DNA of 64,000 bases from Bacteroidales bacterium (GCA_025355465.1 JANXZO010000021.1:1-64000), one strand, 5' to 3'. Positions 8,553-17,643 are shown, numbered from the stretch's first letter. A program made the numbers and translations. The notes: generated by a model from the sequence alone, not told the origin.

Positions 8553-9890
8553 ATGGTAAAAAAGAAAACAAAAGAGAAGAAGATTTTCGTGTTGGATACG
8601 TCGGTGATCCTGTATAACCATAACGCGATTCACAGTTTTGACGACAACGACGTGGCCATCCCGATCACGGTACTCGAAGAGCTCGACAATTTCAAGAAGG
8701 GAAACGATACCATCAATTTCGAAGCCCGGGAGTTCATCCGCATCATCGATAAGCTATCCAACAAAGCGACCCTCACACGCTGGATCTCCCTTGGCAGTTC
8801 GAAAGGGGGGAAATTTAAGGTGGTCATGAACGAGCAAAGCGAACTCGACGCCATCAAGGTTTTCGGCGAAAACAAGCCGGATCACCGGATCCTTAATGCG
8901 GCCCTGGTGATGATCGCCGATAATCCGCAGAAGAAGGTGATCCTGGTTTCCAAGGATGTCAATCTCCGTTTAAAAGCCAAATCGCTGAATATCCCGTCGG
9001 AGGATTTTGAAACCGGGAAGATCAAGGATGTGGAGGGGCTGTATGCCGGCAAAACCATGGTGGAGGGTCTCGATAAAACCATCATCGACATTATTTACGA
9101 GTCGGGCTGGTGTTTGCCGGAGGATATAGGCATCAAAAATCCGATTCCTAACCACTATTTCATCCTTAAGAACGGTAAGAGTTCCGTGCTTGCCTTTTTT
9201 AATCCCCTCACCGAAAGGATCGAGAAACTGGAGAAGAAAAGTTGTTTTAAGATCACGCCGCGTAATGCCGAGCAGGTGTTTGCCCTGCATGCCATCCTCA
9301 ACCCGGCGGTAAAGCTTGTCACCCTACAGGGTATTGCCGGTACGGGAAAAACCTTGCTGGCGCTGGCCGGAGCCCTTGAGCAGAAGCGTAATTACAAGCA
9401 GATCTACCTGGCACGGCCCATTGTGCCGCTGAGCAATAAAGACATCGGATACCTTCCCGGCGACATCAAGTCAAAGCTTGATCCTTACATGCAACCACTT
9501 TGGGATAACCTCAAGTTCATCCAGAACCAGTACAGCGAAAAGGACAAGGAGTTCAAGGTGATTTCCGAAGCGGTGGAGACGGAAAAGCTGATGATCACCC
9601 CGCTGGCCTATATCCGTGGAAGGAGTATCTCCAATGTTTGCTTTATCGTGGATGAGGCTCAGAATCTTACCCCGCATGAGGTGAAGACCATCATCACCCG
9701 GGCTGGTGAAAACACGAAGATCATCTTTACCGGCGACATCTACCAGATCGACACACCCTACCTCGATGCCCAGTCGAATGGCTTATCAACCCTCATCGAC
9801 AAGGTGAAAAAGCACGAGATCTATGCTCACATACGCCTTGAAAAGGGAGAGCGGTCAGAACTGGCGAACCTGGCAAACGAGATGTTATAA
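8553..9890 (+). CDS. PIN-PhoH fusion ATPase (PhoH2 type)
   Basis: 445 residues. Residues 10-150 are a PIN nuclease domain (FVLDTSVILYN, PITVLEELDNFK, HRILNAAL, LVSKDVNLR), keeping the acidic residues of PIN RNases. Residues about 235-445 are a PhoH ATPase with Walker A GIAGTGKT at 260-267, Walker B FIVDEAQN and an arginine-rich sensor region. PhoH2 proteins are described as RNA helicase/RNase enzymes and as parts of PIN toxin systems, although chromosomal copies such as this one are widespread and usually solitary. No VapB-like antitoxin ORF is seen next to it, and the neighbours are transcribed the other way. RNA unwinding and cleavage is the family role; a specific target is unknown. Confidence 0.93.
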   Translation: MVKKKTKEKKIFVLDTSVILYNHNAIHSFDDNDVAIPITVLEELDNFKKGNDTINFEAREFIRIIDKLSNKATLTRWISLGSSKGGKFKVVMNEQSELDAIKVFGENKPDHRILNAALVMIADNPQKKVILVSKDVNLRLKAKSLNIPSEDFETGKIKDVEGLYAGKTMVEGLDKTIIDIIYESGWCLPEDIGIKNPIPNHYFILKNGKSSVLAFFNPLTERIEKLEKKSCFKITPRNAEQVFALHAILNPAVKLVTLQGIAGTGKTLLALAGALEQKRNYKQIYLARPIVPLSNKDIGYLPGDIKSKLDPYMQPLWDNLKFIQNQYSEKDKEFKVISEAVETEKLMITPLAYIRGRSISNVCFIVDEAQNLTPHEVKTIITRAGENTKIIFTGDIYQIDTPYLDAQSNGLSTLIDKVKKHEIYAHIRLEKGERSELANLANEML

Positions 9891-9904
9891 CCCGAAATGG
9901 GTAG

Positions 9905-10906
9905 TTATTTCTCCTCGTAGATCACCGTGAGTAACGTTTGTCCGACTGCTTTCAATGTCATCTTGTCGATCGAAGCAAGGTTGTCTCTGGTGGTGTGCCA
10001 ATAGGGATAAAAACCTGTTGAACTGTTTTTGTCGAGGTGAATAATATCGATGGTGGGAATATTTCTGATCTTGTTGATGGGACCGTGATCGTCGGTGATA
10101 TAACCGCCGGGTTCGAAGATAAAATAGGAGGAATATCCTGCACGGTTGGCCGTATTCCAAACGAGTTTGAGGATATCGCTTGCATACTGCATCGAAACCC
10201 CTTCCATGGTAAAAGTAGCGCCCGGGGCACCAACCATGTCGAGCAATATTCCGTAACGGGCGCTGTAATCGGGTTTGTGCGGGTTGTTCGACCAGTAAAT
10301 CGCTCCCATTCCCCACCACTCCTCATTGTTCCCTCCCGGCATTTCGTCCTCCGGCGGACCATAATCTTCCACGTCGAAGAGTACGATGTCCACCCCGATT
10401 GCCGGATTTGCATTGCTCATAAGACGGGCAGCTTCAAGCAGCACTGCCACTCCGCTGGCCCCGTCATTGGCTGCATCAACGGGCTTACGCCGGTTTTTGG
10501 GATCGGTGTCGTGATCGGCATAGGGACGCGAATCCCAGTGGGCGCAGAGCAAAATACGGTTTGCTGACGAAGGGTTCCAGCTGGCAATAATATTTTTGAA
10601 ATTGAGGGGTGTGCCATTCCATGCTTTCACCACCCCCTTTTGTACCATCACTTCCGGGGCATAGGTTTTGAACTTCGCGGTAAGCCATGACGCACATTTT
10701 TCATGCGCCGGCGTGTTGGGAACCCTCGGGCCGAAATCGAGCTGGGTTTTCACAAACTGGTAGGCAGAGTCGGCATTGAAAACAGGGATGTTAACCGGCG
10801 TTTTGCTTACCGCGGAATCCGCCTTCGAGGCAGTTTCCCGCACATTCTGATTGCAGCCCCACAAAAGTGTAACAGCCAATAACAGGAACAAAAAATATCG
10901 CATCAT
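9905..10906 (-). CDS. M28-fold glutaminyl cyclase-like lipoprotein
   Basis: 333 residues. A lipoprotein signal is visible (LLLAVTLLWGC, lipidated Cys18). The M28 metal-binding core is present: CAHWDSRPYAD, AANDGASGVAVLLE, FDVEDYG and DHGPINKIRNIPTIDII. The DSRPYAD and NDGASG context and the length resemble the type II glutaminyl-peptide cyclotransferases of Bacteroidota (for example the periplasmic enzyme of Porphyromonas gingivalis), which convert N-terminal Gln to pyroglutamate after signal peptide removal. At least five exported proteins in this window have Gln directly after the predicted cleavage site, which fits such a role. An aminopeptidase function cannot be excluded. It follows the nitroreductase and lnt on the same strand, so a shared transcript is possible. 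Confidence 0.82.
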   Translation of the reverse strand: MMRYFLFLLLAVTLLWGCNQNVRETASKADSAVSKTPVNIPVFNADSAYQFVKTQLDFGPRVPNTPAHEKCASWLTAKFKTYAPEVMVQKGVVKAWNGTPLNFKNIIASWNPSSANRILLCAHWDSRPYADHDTDPKNRRKPVDAANDGASGVAVLLEAARLMSNANPAIGVDIVLFDVEDYGPPEDEMPGGNNEEWWGMGAIYWSNNPHKPDYSARYGILLDMVGAPGATFTMEGVSMQYASDILKLVWNTANRAGYSSYFIFEPGGYITDDHGPINKIRNIPTIDIIHLDKNSSTGFYPYWHTTRDNLASIDKMTLKAVGQTLLTVIYEEK

Positions 10907-10921
10907 AAATCTAAATGTATT

Positions 10922-11524
10922 TCACCATTTCACCATTTCCATAGCCTCCCCGAACTTACCGCTAAACACAAACTCCTCCAGCGGTTTTCTTGTCCGCGGA
11001 AGAAATTCCCGTTTCTTTAGTTTTTCCGACAGGTTTTCCGGATCACCCATGTAACCGCAGGCAATCACTGCGATAGCCAGGTAGTCATCCGGGATTTCGA
11101 AAGCAGCATGAATTTTTTCACCCGAGAAGCCGCCCATCTGGTGAACGTGCAGTCCCTGATGGATGGCTTCGATGCTGAGGCTTGACACAGCCTGGCCGGT
11201 GTCATACTGAAAAACCGGGCTCACCTTTCCGTCGAACGGTGATATCCGGGCGCCAACAGCCACCATGAGTACGGGTACATTTTTATTCCACTCCTGGTTT
11301 CCCTGGTCGAGGGCTTCGAAAATACGGGTCCAGGTAGCATCGGGCCGGAGTCCGACGATAAATCGCCAGGGTTGAACATTTCCTCCGGAGGCCGCCCAGC
11401 GGGCCGCCTCGAACAGACTGATCAGTTTCTCCGGTTCCACGGGCTGGTCCCGGAATGCACGGGGGCTCCAGCGTTTGCGTGCGGCTTCGTTGATCGGATA
11501 ACGGGTAATGGCGTCTTTGTTCAT
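10922..11524 (-). CDS. Nitroreductase family oxidoreductase
   Basis: 200 residues, the normal size for the family. The FMN-binding N-terminus KRWSPRAF and AARWAASGGNVQPWRF are clear, as is the C-terminal AVIACGYMGDPENL. Such enzymes use NAD(P)H and FMN to reduce nitro or quinone compounds; the true substrate is not known. Its ATG overlaps the lnt stop by 4 nt (ATGA), so the two are translationally coupled. The final residues EAMEMVKW are encoded by a CCATTTCA-type repeat (10922-10940), suggesting the C-terminus was extended or replaced by repeat sequence. Confidence 0.92.
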   Translation of the reverse strand: MNKDAITRYPINEAARKRWSPRAFRDQPVEPEKLISLFEAARWAASGGNVQPWRFIVGLRPDATWTRIFEALDQGNQEWNKNVPVLMVAVGARISPFDGKVSPVFQYDTGQAVSSLSIEAIHQGLHVHQMGGFSGEKIHAAFEIPDDYLAIAVIACGYMGDPENLSEKLKKREFLPRTRKPLEEFVFSGKFGEAMEMVKW

Positions 11525-13197
11525 AATGTTTTCTTTCTGAATCGTTTTTGCAGGGAGGTAAAGATTGAAGCGAGGAGCAGCAATCCCCCCAGCCAGGAGA
11601 GGAACCGGGCGATAAAATCGCCATGTTTCACGTAAAAGGTAAGGTATGAACTGGCATTCAGCGTCCCCTTTATCACGGTGGGTTCCCAGTATTTCGTAAC
11701 CTGGTGTGCATCACCCCGCTGATCAATAAATGCAGAGATGCCGGTGTTTGCCGAGCGCGCGATACTTCGCCGGGTTTCGATGGCCCGCAGGTGGGCAAAT
11801 GCAAAATGCTGACGGTGGCCGGCAGTGTTCCCCCACCAGCCGTCGTTGGTGATGATAATCATTACCTGTGCGCCGTTGCGAACGAACTCCGCAAAAAATT
11901 CCCCGAAAATTGACTCGTAGCAGATCACCGGCGCCACCCGCGGAGCATAGATCGCAGAATAGACTTTTCGCACAGAATCGGTTCCCAGGCTGCCTACGGT
12001 CCCGCCCAGGTCGATGGCAAATTTTTCGAGCCATCCGAAACCTTTGAAAGAGGGAAGAATCTCAACTCCCGGAGTTAACTTCGATTTATGGTACAGCTGC
12101 AGGGTGTCCCAGCCGTTAATCATGATGGCGGCATTGTAGGCATTGTAAAAATGTTCCCCACCGGAGAATTTACGGGCAGTGCGTGGAAGTGTTTCACCAG
12201 GTTGGAAAGCGTAATAGGTGGAGCCTCCGATAAGCAGGTTCAGGTGCGGATATTTTGCAATCTTCTGACGTAAGATCCGGATGGAGGCAAAGGTGCGAAG
12301 ATCATTTTCCCACATCTCCTCCTGAATGGCCGATTCCGGTGCAACCATAAAGTTGGTGGTGTCGCTGAGCGCCGGCTGCGCCAGATCCATGATGCGGTTC
12401 ACAACATCCAGCGGTGGCAGCGAATATTGCTCGGAATAGGGGTCGACATCCGGCTGTACCACCACGAAATTCACAGGATGGATCACCTCTTTATAACGGG
12501 CATACATTGCATAGGAGAGAAGAACCGGAAATAGGATCCAGGCATGAAGAACAAGCAAACGAACCACGAAAGGTGAAACTAAAACTCTTTTGTGCCCCTG
12601 TGCCCCTGTACCCCTGTGACTATTTGCCTTGGTCCCGTGGTGATTGAATAAGAAATAAAAAATTTTAAAGGCGAGGATATTTCCCACCAGCACCCACACT
12701 GTTCCGCCAAATGTGCCGGTATATTCATACCATTGCACCCATTTATACCAGGCCGAAAAACCGTTGCCAAGGTTAAGCCAGGGCCAGTTGATATCCCAGT
12801 TGAGGTGAAGGTATTCAAAGGCGACCCAGAAACTGATGAGAGCAGCATATCCTGCCAGGGGATGGCGAAGGTGTTTCTTTGTCCAGTGAAATGCCTGGAA
12901 AACCACCGACATAAACAGTGCGTTCAGGGTATTTGCCATGATCCCTCCCTGGAGGGTAGAGTTCACGATCCACCAGGTGGTGAGCACATTCCATAACAGA
13001 AATCCCGGATAGGTGTAAAACAGAACGCTGTATCTGGAAAACCGGTCGCGGTGGCCGGAGATGTGTTCTTCCAGCAGCAGCATCGGCACCATGCCCATGA
13101 ACAGAAGAGCCGGGAACCCCCTTTCAGGCCAGGCCAGGGAGAGAAGGATGCCACTCCCCAGGGACAAAAGAACAAGGTGAAATTTTTTCAGCTTCAT
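11521..13197 (-). CDS. lnt: Apolipoprotein N-acyltransferase
   Basis: 558 residues. The N-terminal half has about six membrane segments (LLSLAWPERGFPALLFMG, VAFEYLHLNWDINWPWLNLG), and the C-terminal half is a nitrilase-type domain with VAPESAIQEE (catalytic Glu), KSKLTPGVE (Lys) and APVICYESIFGEF (Cys). It attaches the third acyl chain to lipoproteins in the inner membrane, and several lipoproteins are encoded nearby. The linker at about residues 190-205 (KANSHRGTGAQGHKRV) is encoded by a GC-rich tandem repeat at 12591-12618, which looks like a repeat insertion kept in frame. A TAAATTTG box lies at 13230-13223 (minus). The stop overlaps the start of the nitroreductase. Confidence 0.95.
   Translation of the reverse strand: MKLKKFHLVLLSLGSGILLSLAWPERGFPALLFMGMVPMLLLEEHISGHRDRFSRYSVLFYTYPGFLLWNVLTTWWIVNSTLQGGIMANTLNALFMSVVFQAFHWTKKHLRHPLAGYAALISFWVAFEYLHLNWDINWPWLNLGNGFSAWYKWVQWYEYTGTFGGTVWVLVGNILAFKIFYFLFNHHGTKANSHRGTGAQGHKRVLVSPFVVRLLVLHAWILFPVLLSYAMYARYKEVIHPVNFVVVQPDVDPYSEQYSLPPLDVVNRIMDLAQPALSDTTNFMVAPESAIQEEMWENDLRTFASIRILRQKIAKYPHLNLLIGGSTYYAFQPGETLPRTARKFSGGEHFYNAYNAAIMINGWDTLQLYHKSKLTPGVEILPSFKGFGWLEKFAIDLGGTVGSLGTDSVRKVYSAIYAPRVAPVICYESIFGEFFAEFVRNGAQVMIIITNDGWWGNTAGHRQHFAFAHLRAIETRRSIARSANTGISAFIDQRGDAHQVTKYWEPTVIKGTLNASSYLTFYVKHGDFIARFLSWLGGLLLLASIFTSLQKRFRKKTL
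12591..12618. repeat. TGTGCCCC tandem repeat inside lnt
   Basis: About three copies of an 8-9 nt unit (tgtgcccc, tgtgcccc, tgtacccc) lie within the lnt coding sequence and encode the hydrophilic stretch HRGTGAQGHK between the membrane and nitrilase parts. Confidence 0.75.
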
Positions 13198-13237
13198 ACG
13201 ATGAGAAAGAATCTTCAGTCGTCAAATTTACGGAGAA

Positions 13238-14416
13238 TTAATATGTATTCTCAGGATACCGGGTGGCCAGGATTTTGCGGACCTCGTGGAAGAGTGTTTC
13301 ACGAAGGGTGGGAAGGTTCTCTTTTGTGGTTGCCGAGATGAAGAGCGAAGGGAGGTTTTCCCTGGCCATCCATGTCTTCTGAAGATCTTCGAGGGTAAGA
13401 TTCTCCCGCGTGGCCGGGCTTAGGTCGTCGGGCTCCTTCTCGGTAAAGGAGTAAGCGTCGATCTTGTTAAAGAGCATGATGGTGGGTTTGTCGGATGCCT
13501 GGATGTCGGTAAGGGTCTGCTTCACCACGTTGATCTGCTCCTCGAAGCCCGGATGGCTGATGTCGACCACGTGTACCAGAATATCGGCTTCCCTCACTTC
13601 ATCGAGGGTCGATTTGAACGATTCCACCAGGGTATGCGGTAGTTTCCTGATGAACCCCACGGTATCACTCAGGAGAAAAGGCTGGGATTCGAAGACTACC
13701 TTTCTTACGGTGGTATCGAGCGTAGCAAAAAGTTTGTTCTCTGCAAATACTTCCGATTTGCTGAGCAGGTTCATGATGGTGGATTTCCCCACGTTGGTGT
13801 ACCCCACCAGGGCGACCCGGATCATGTCGCGTCTGCTTTTACGCTGGGTTGATTTTTGCTTGTCGATCTCCTTCAGTTTCTCTTTGAGCAGGGATATCCT
13901 GTATCTCAGGATTCTCCGGTCGGTCTCGATCTCCTGTTCGCCGGGGCCGCGCATGCCGATGCCGCCGCGTTGTTTCTCGAGGTGGGTCCACATGCGGGTG
14001 AGTCGCGGAAGCAGGTACTCGTTCTGCGCAAGTTCCACCTGAACCCTGGCGTGTGCAGTTTGGGCACGACGGGCAAAGATATCGAGGATCAGGTTGTTGC
14101 GGTCGATGATCCGGCAGTTCAACACCTTTTCGATGTTGCGTGCCTGACTCGCCGAAAGTTCATCGTCGAAAACCGCCATGTCGGCCGGGTTCTCATCCAG
14201 CCAGTCGCGGATCTCCAGCAGTTTCCCACTGCCCACATAGGTTCGCGGATCTGCATGGTCAAGCTTCTGAACAAAACGGTGCAGGGTAACCCCGCCTGCC
14301 GTTTCAACAAGGAAGGCCAGTTCATCCAGGTACTCCTGGGTGCTGCTTATATCCTGCTTTGCCGTGGCAATGCCAACAAGTATTACGGTTTCGGTAACAG
14401 GGGTGTTTTCAGGCAT
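13238..14416 (-). CDS. hflX: GTPase HflX
   Basis: 392 residues from ATG at 14416. An upstream in-frame ATG at 14494 would precede the mapped promoter start region, so the start MPENTPVTETVILVG is preferred. Residues about 1-170 are the HflX N-domain (HRFVQKLDHADPRTYVGSGK), followed by the GMRGPGEQEIETDRR linker and coiled coil. The G domain has GYTNVGKS (G1), DTVGF (G3) and LFNKIDA (G4). HflX splits stalled or hibernating 70S ribosomes, particularly under heat stress. A well-formed promoter (TTTG, 20 nt, TAGTTTTG) lies at 14528-14497. It is followed after 40 nt by lnt on the same strand. Confidence 0.96.
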   Translation of the reverse strand: MPENTPVTETVILVGIATAKQDISSTQEYLDELAFLVETAGGVTLHRFVQKLDHADPRTYVGSGKLLEIRDWLDENPADMAVFDDELSASQARNIEKVLNCRIIDRNNLILDIFARRAQTAHARVQVELAQNEYLLPRLTRMWTHLEKQRGGIGMRGPGEQEIETDRRILRYRISLLKEKLKEIDKQKSTQRKSRRDMIRVALVGYTNVGKSTIMNLLSKSEVFAENKLFATLDTTVRKVVFESQPFLLSDTVGFIRKLPHTLVESFKSTLDEVREADILVHVVDISHPGFEEQINVVKQTLTDIQASDKPTIMLFNKIDAYSFTEKEPDDLSPATRENLTLEDLQKTWMARENLPSLFISATTKENLPTLRETLFHEVRKILATRYPENTY

Positions 14417-14496
14417 GCGGACGAAGGAAATACAGGGGGCGTTGAAAAAGATATTTGTTAACTTTACAAATTCGCTCTGTGTGCGGAATTCCACTG

Positions 14497-14528
14497 CAAA
14501 ACTACACTTTCATTCATTAACGAACAAA
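14497..14528 (-). promoter_or_regulatory. hflX promoter (-33 TTTG, -7 TAGTTTTG)
   Basis: On the minus strand, TTTG at 14528-14525 and TAGTTTTG at 14504-14497 are separated by 20 nt, matching the Bacteroidota sigma-ABfr consensus. Transcription would start near 14492. Confidence 0.7.
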
Positions 14529-14561
14529 TGAATTCTCCGACTTCAGTATCACCCGAACCGG

Positions 14562-14895
14562 ATGCCATGCATCTGGCCGGAGTGCTTGGCCTTGACCCCC
14601 GACCATTATATCACGGAGTCAAATGCGCACGGACATATCTGTTTGGACGTTATCAACAGGGCTGATGCTGAAGTGTATATCGTGCAGAATCTGCCCGAAA
14701 CGGATTATTTTCAAACTGATCCGAATGTTGCCAAATACAATCTTTAAACCTATATCGGGAAATCTGTAAGCGGCACAGGCCGAGAAGAAGCAGATCCGGC
14801 TTTTCAGCGCCATCAATTTCGGAACCGCACAGGAGAAAGGGACCGGCCTGGGGCTGATCCTGTGTCGCAAAGGGCAAGACACTAAAAGTGCTTGA
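14562..14895 (+). pseudogene. Decayed histidine kinase fragment (HATPase_c remnant)
   Basis: Two short pieces in different frames resemble one kinase ATP-binding domain. In the frame of 14562-14747, VQNLPETDYFQTDPNV resembles the strand and N-box entry of Bacteroidota histidine kinases (compare VNIPSEATCFADRNM in the intact kinase at 19374-21161). In a second frame, from 14770 to the stop at 14893, LFSAINFGTAQEKGTGLGL then ILCR matches the F-box/G2-box (compare LFLIDQQIRTKG and SGTGLGLLLC). The N-box helix, the G1 box and the rest are missing or frameshifted. No sensor or H-box is seen. The remnant overlaps the trpS stop codon by a few bases. I see no intact gene in 14417-14881. Confidence 0.72.
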
Positions 14896-15880
14896 AACCG
14901 ATAATTTCGCGTACTTCACGAACGGTTTTAGCGGCGCTTGCATGGGCCTTTTCCGCGCCCATGCGCGCCACCTTGCTGAGGTATGATTCATCTGCCGCGA
15001 GGGCCAGCATCTTCTCACGGAAAGGCGTAGTGAACCGGATGACATCTTCGGCCAGCTGTTTTTTCATGTCCCCGTACCTGATTTGTCCTGTTGCGTAAGC
15101 AGACTTAAAGGTTTCGAGTGTAAAAGCATCAGAGAAGTAACGCATCAGCGAAAAGAGATTTTCCACCCCTTGCGACCTGGGTTTCGAAGGATCCGGTTGA
15201 CCGGTATCGGTAACGGCACGCATGATCTTTTTCCGGATCACCTCCGGGGCATCAGCCAGGAAGATGGCGCTCGTTTCGTTGTCGGATTTCGACATTTTGA
15301 GGCTTCCGTCGAGTCCGGGTATCTTGACAAGGTTTTCACCGAAATTATAGGCCACGGGTTCGGGAAAATACTCCACGTTATAGATGCGGTTGAAGCGGTT
15401 GGCAAAGGTCCGCGTCATCTCGAGATGCTGCTCCTGGTCTTTCCCGACCGGCACTTTATGCGCCTTGTGAATAATGATGTCGGCCGCCATGAGCGTAGGA
15501 TAGGTGAGGAGTCCGGCATTCACGTTCTGCGGCTGTGTGCGGATCTTGTCCTTGAAAGAGGTGCATCGTTCCAGTTCGCCGATGTAGGCATTCATGTTCA
15601 GCAACAGGTAAAGTTCGGCCGTTTCCGGAAGGTCGCTCTGAATGTACAACGTTGCTTTTTCGGGATCGAGTCCGCAAGCCAGAAATTCAACCAGCACGGT
15701 TTTTACATTGCCATGCAGATCGCCCGGGGTGGGGTGGGTGGTAAGGGAGTGGTAATCGGCGATAAAGAAGAAACACTCATTTTCCTCCTGCATCCTGACA
15801 AAACTCTTCAGGGCCCCAAAATAATTTCCAAGGTGAAGATTTCCGGTCGGCCGGATCCCACTGACAACGATATTAGCCAT
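14882..15880 (-). CDS. trpS: Tryptophanyl-tRNA synthetase
   Basis: 332 residues, a normal class Ic synthetase. The HIGH-type motif is GNLHLGNYFGALK near residue 13 and the KMSKS motif is LKMSKSDNETS near residue 195. VSGIRPTGNLHLGN, YPTLMAADIIIHKAH and VPVGKDQEQHLEMTR are typical TrpRS signatures. It charges tRNA-Trp in the cytosol. The gene is solitary on its strand, with an octamer repeat array separating it from the RNase G gene. Its 3' end runs into the relic kinase sequence on the other strand. Confidence 0.97.
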   Translation of the reverse strand: MANIVVSGIRPTGNLHLGNYFGALKSFVRMQEENECFFFIADYHSLTTHPTPGDLHGNVKTVLVEFLACGLDPEKATLYIQSDLPETAELYLLLNMNAYIGELERCTSFKDKIRTQPQNVNAGLLTYPTLMAADIIIHKAHKVPVGKDQEQHLEMTRTFANRFNRIYNVEYFPEPVAYNFGENLVKIPGLDGSLKMSKSDNETSAIFLADAPEVIRKKIMRAVTDTGQPDPSKPRSQGVENLFSLMRYFSDAFTLETFKSAYATGQIRYGDMKKQLAEDVIRFTTPFREKMLALAADESYLSKVARMGAEKAHASAAKTVREVREIIGFKHF

Positions 15881-15932
15881 TTATGATTTACGATTTTCGA
15901 TTTTCGAAGTACGATTGATATACCCAAATCAA

Positions 15933-15996
15933 CACATTACCACATTACCACATTACCACATTACCACATTACCACATTACCACATTACCACATTCG
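15933..15996. repeat. CACATTAC octamer array (7 perfect copies)
   Basis: Seven perfect head-to-tail copies of CACATTAC (15933-15988) and a partial eighth fill the gap between the RNase G stop and trpS start. Shorter, degenerate arrays of the same unit lie at 31903-31934, 32907-32957 and 40658-40696. Confidence 0.9.
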
Positions 15997-16008
15997 TGCA
16001 TTTGTGCA

Positions 16009-17559
16009 TTACATTTTTATCTCGTCTCCCTGCTTGTTGAAGAAGTGGTACTCAAGGATGTGTGATGCATTAGACGGCTTGATCGAGACACGCTGTCCGA
16101 ATTTACGCCACCATTTCCATTTGTAGTTAAAACACCCTTTGGTGAGGAAGGCATAAACATAAGGATGAACGGCAACTTCAAGGTTTTTCTCGTTTTGTTC
16201 CCGGATCAGGTAGCCGAGGTGGTTTTCAATATCGTCGGTGAGCAGAATAGTGGGGCGGATCTCTCCGGTACCATCGCAGGCCGGGCATTTTTCCAGGATC
16301 TGTACATTCATTTCAGGGCGTACCCGCTGACGGGTAATCTGTACCAGTCCGAATTTGCTTGGAGGCAGTATGGAGTGTTTGGCGCGGTCGCGTTTCATCT
16401 CGTCGCGCAGTTTGTCGTATAACTTCCTGCGGTTGAGCCCCTGCAACATATCGATAAAGTCGATTACGATGATGCCGCCCATGTCGCGCAAACGAAGCTG
16501 GCGGGCAACTTCGGTAGCTGCTTCCAGGTTTACATCGAGGGCATTGGCCTCCTGGTTCTGGTCCTGGTTTACGCGGTGACCGCTGTTGATGTCGATGACA
16601 TGGAGCGCTTCGGTATGTTCAATAACGAGGTAGGTGCCGCTTTTGATGGTAACTACCTTGCCAAAAGAGTTTTTTATCTGTTTATCAATGCCGTACTGTT
16701 CGTAGATGGGCGTTTTCCCACTGTGCAGTTTGACAATATTTACCTTATCGGGAACGATCTTCTGGATGTAATTCCGGATCTCCTCATACAGCATCGCATC
16801 ATTCACCACAATCCCGTGGAAGGATTCGTTGAGCGCATCACGGAGGATGGCCGAGGTGCGGTCGATTTCACCAATCAGTTTCTGCGGGGGTTTCGCCGTG
16901 GCCAGTTTCTGCGTGATGGTCTCCCAGCGTTTGTACAAGGATCGAAGGTCGGAATCAAGGTCGGCTACCAGTTTGTTCTCTGCCACAGTACGGATGATGA
17001 TGCCGCAATTCTTTGGTTTGATGCTGGTGATGAGCCGTTTGAGGCGGTTACGTTCTTCGGCGCTTTTAATCTTCTGGGAAACAGAGATCTTGTCGGAAAA
17101 CGGCATAAGCACCAGATAGCGTCCGGCAAATGCGATTTCCGATGTTACACGCGGCCCTTTGGTTGAAATGGGTTCTTTGGCAATCTGAACCAGGATGTTC
17201 GAATTGGGTTTAAGCACCTGGTTTACCTTGCCCGTTTTCTGTATGTCGGGTTCAAGCTCGAACTCCCCGATAGTCATTGACTTACCGGTTCCTGATTGGG
17301 CCAGTTTAAGGTATTTCAGAAGCGACTGAACCTGGGGACCCAGGTCGAGGTAATGCAAAAATGCATCCTTTTCATAACCAACATCCACGAAGGCAGCATT
17401 CAACCCCGGCATGATCTTCTTGATCTTACCAAGGTAAATGTCGCCAACAGAATATTCGTTGTTGGCACGCTCTTTATTTAACTCTACGAGAAGCTTATCT
17501 TCAAGTAAGGCGATCTCAACCTCCGAGGAGGTCGAATTGATGATTAATTCCTTATTCAC
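16009..17559 (-). CDS. rng: Ribonuclease G/E family endoribonuclease
   Basis: 516 residues, RNase G-like without the long RNase E scaffold. An S1 domain occupies about residues 38-130 (VGDIYLGKIKKIMPGLNAAFVDVGYEKDAFL). The catalytic DNase I-like part has the two metal Asp residues in HVIDINSGHR and GGIIVIDFIDM. The zinc-link is EKCPACDGTGE near residue 420. It cleaves AU-rich single strands with a 5'-monophosphate and matures rRNA. It is transcribed with the 29-residue basic protein and HU upstream on the same strand, an arrangement common in Bacteroidota. The start MNKELIINST is supported by the family's conserved N-terminus. Confidence 0.95.
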   Translation of the reverse strand: MNKELIINSTSSEVEIALLEDKLLVELNKERANNEYSVGDIYLGKIKKIMPGLNAAFVDVGYEKDAFLHYLDLGPQVQSLLKYLKLAQSGTGKSMTIGEFELEPDIQKTGKVNQVLKPNSNILVQIAKEPISTKGPRVTSEIAFAGRYLVLMPFSDKISVSQKIKSAEERNRLKRLITSIKPKNCGIIIRTVAENKLVADLDSDLRSLYKRWETITQKLATAKPPQKLIGEIDRTSAILRDALNESFHGIVVNDAMLYEEIRNYIQKIVPDKVNIVKLHSGKTPIYEQYGIDKQIKNSFGKVVTIKSGTYLVIEHTEALHVIDINSGHRVNQDQNQEANALDVNLEAATEVARQLRLRDMGGIIVIDFIDMLQGLNRRKLYDKLRDEMKRDRAKHSILPPSKFGLVQITRQRVRPEMNVQILEKCPACDGTGEIRPTILLTDDIENHLGYLIREQNEKNLEVAVHPYVYAFLTKGCFNYKWKWWRKFGQRVSIKPSNASHILEYHFFNKQGDEIKM

Positions 17560-17643
17560 ATTTATACAATTTTAGATAACCTGTACCGATATGTATCGAT
17601 AACAGCCTACGACATAAGGAATTGTAGCAGCAGAGGAGGAGGA

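Noticed and set aside
14562-14747. Intact 61-codon small gene
   Set aside because: Its sequence is better explained as one frame of a decayed kinase domain that continues in another frame downstream.
15933-15996. CRISPR array
   Set aside because: The unit is 8 nt and directly adjacent, with no spacers and no cas genes.
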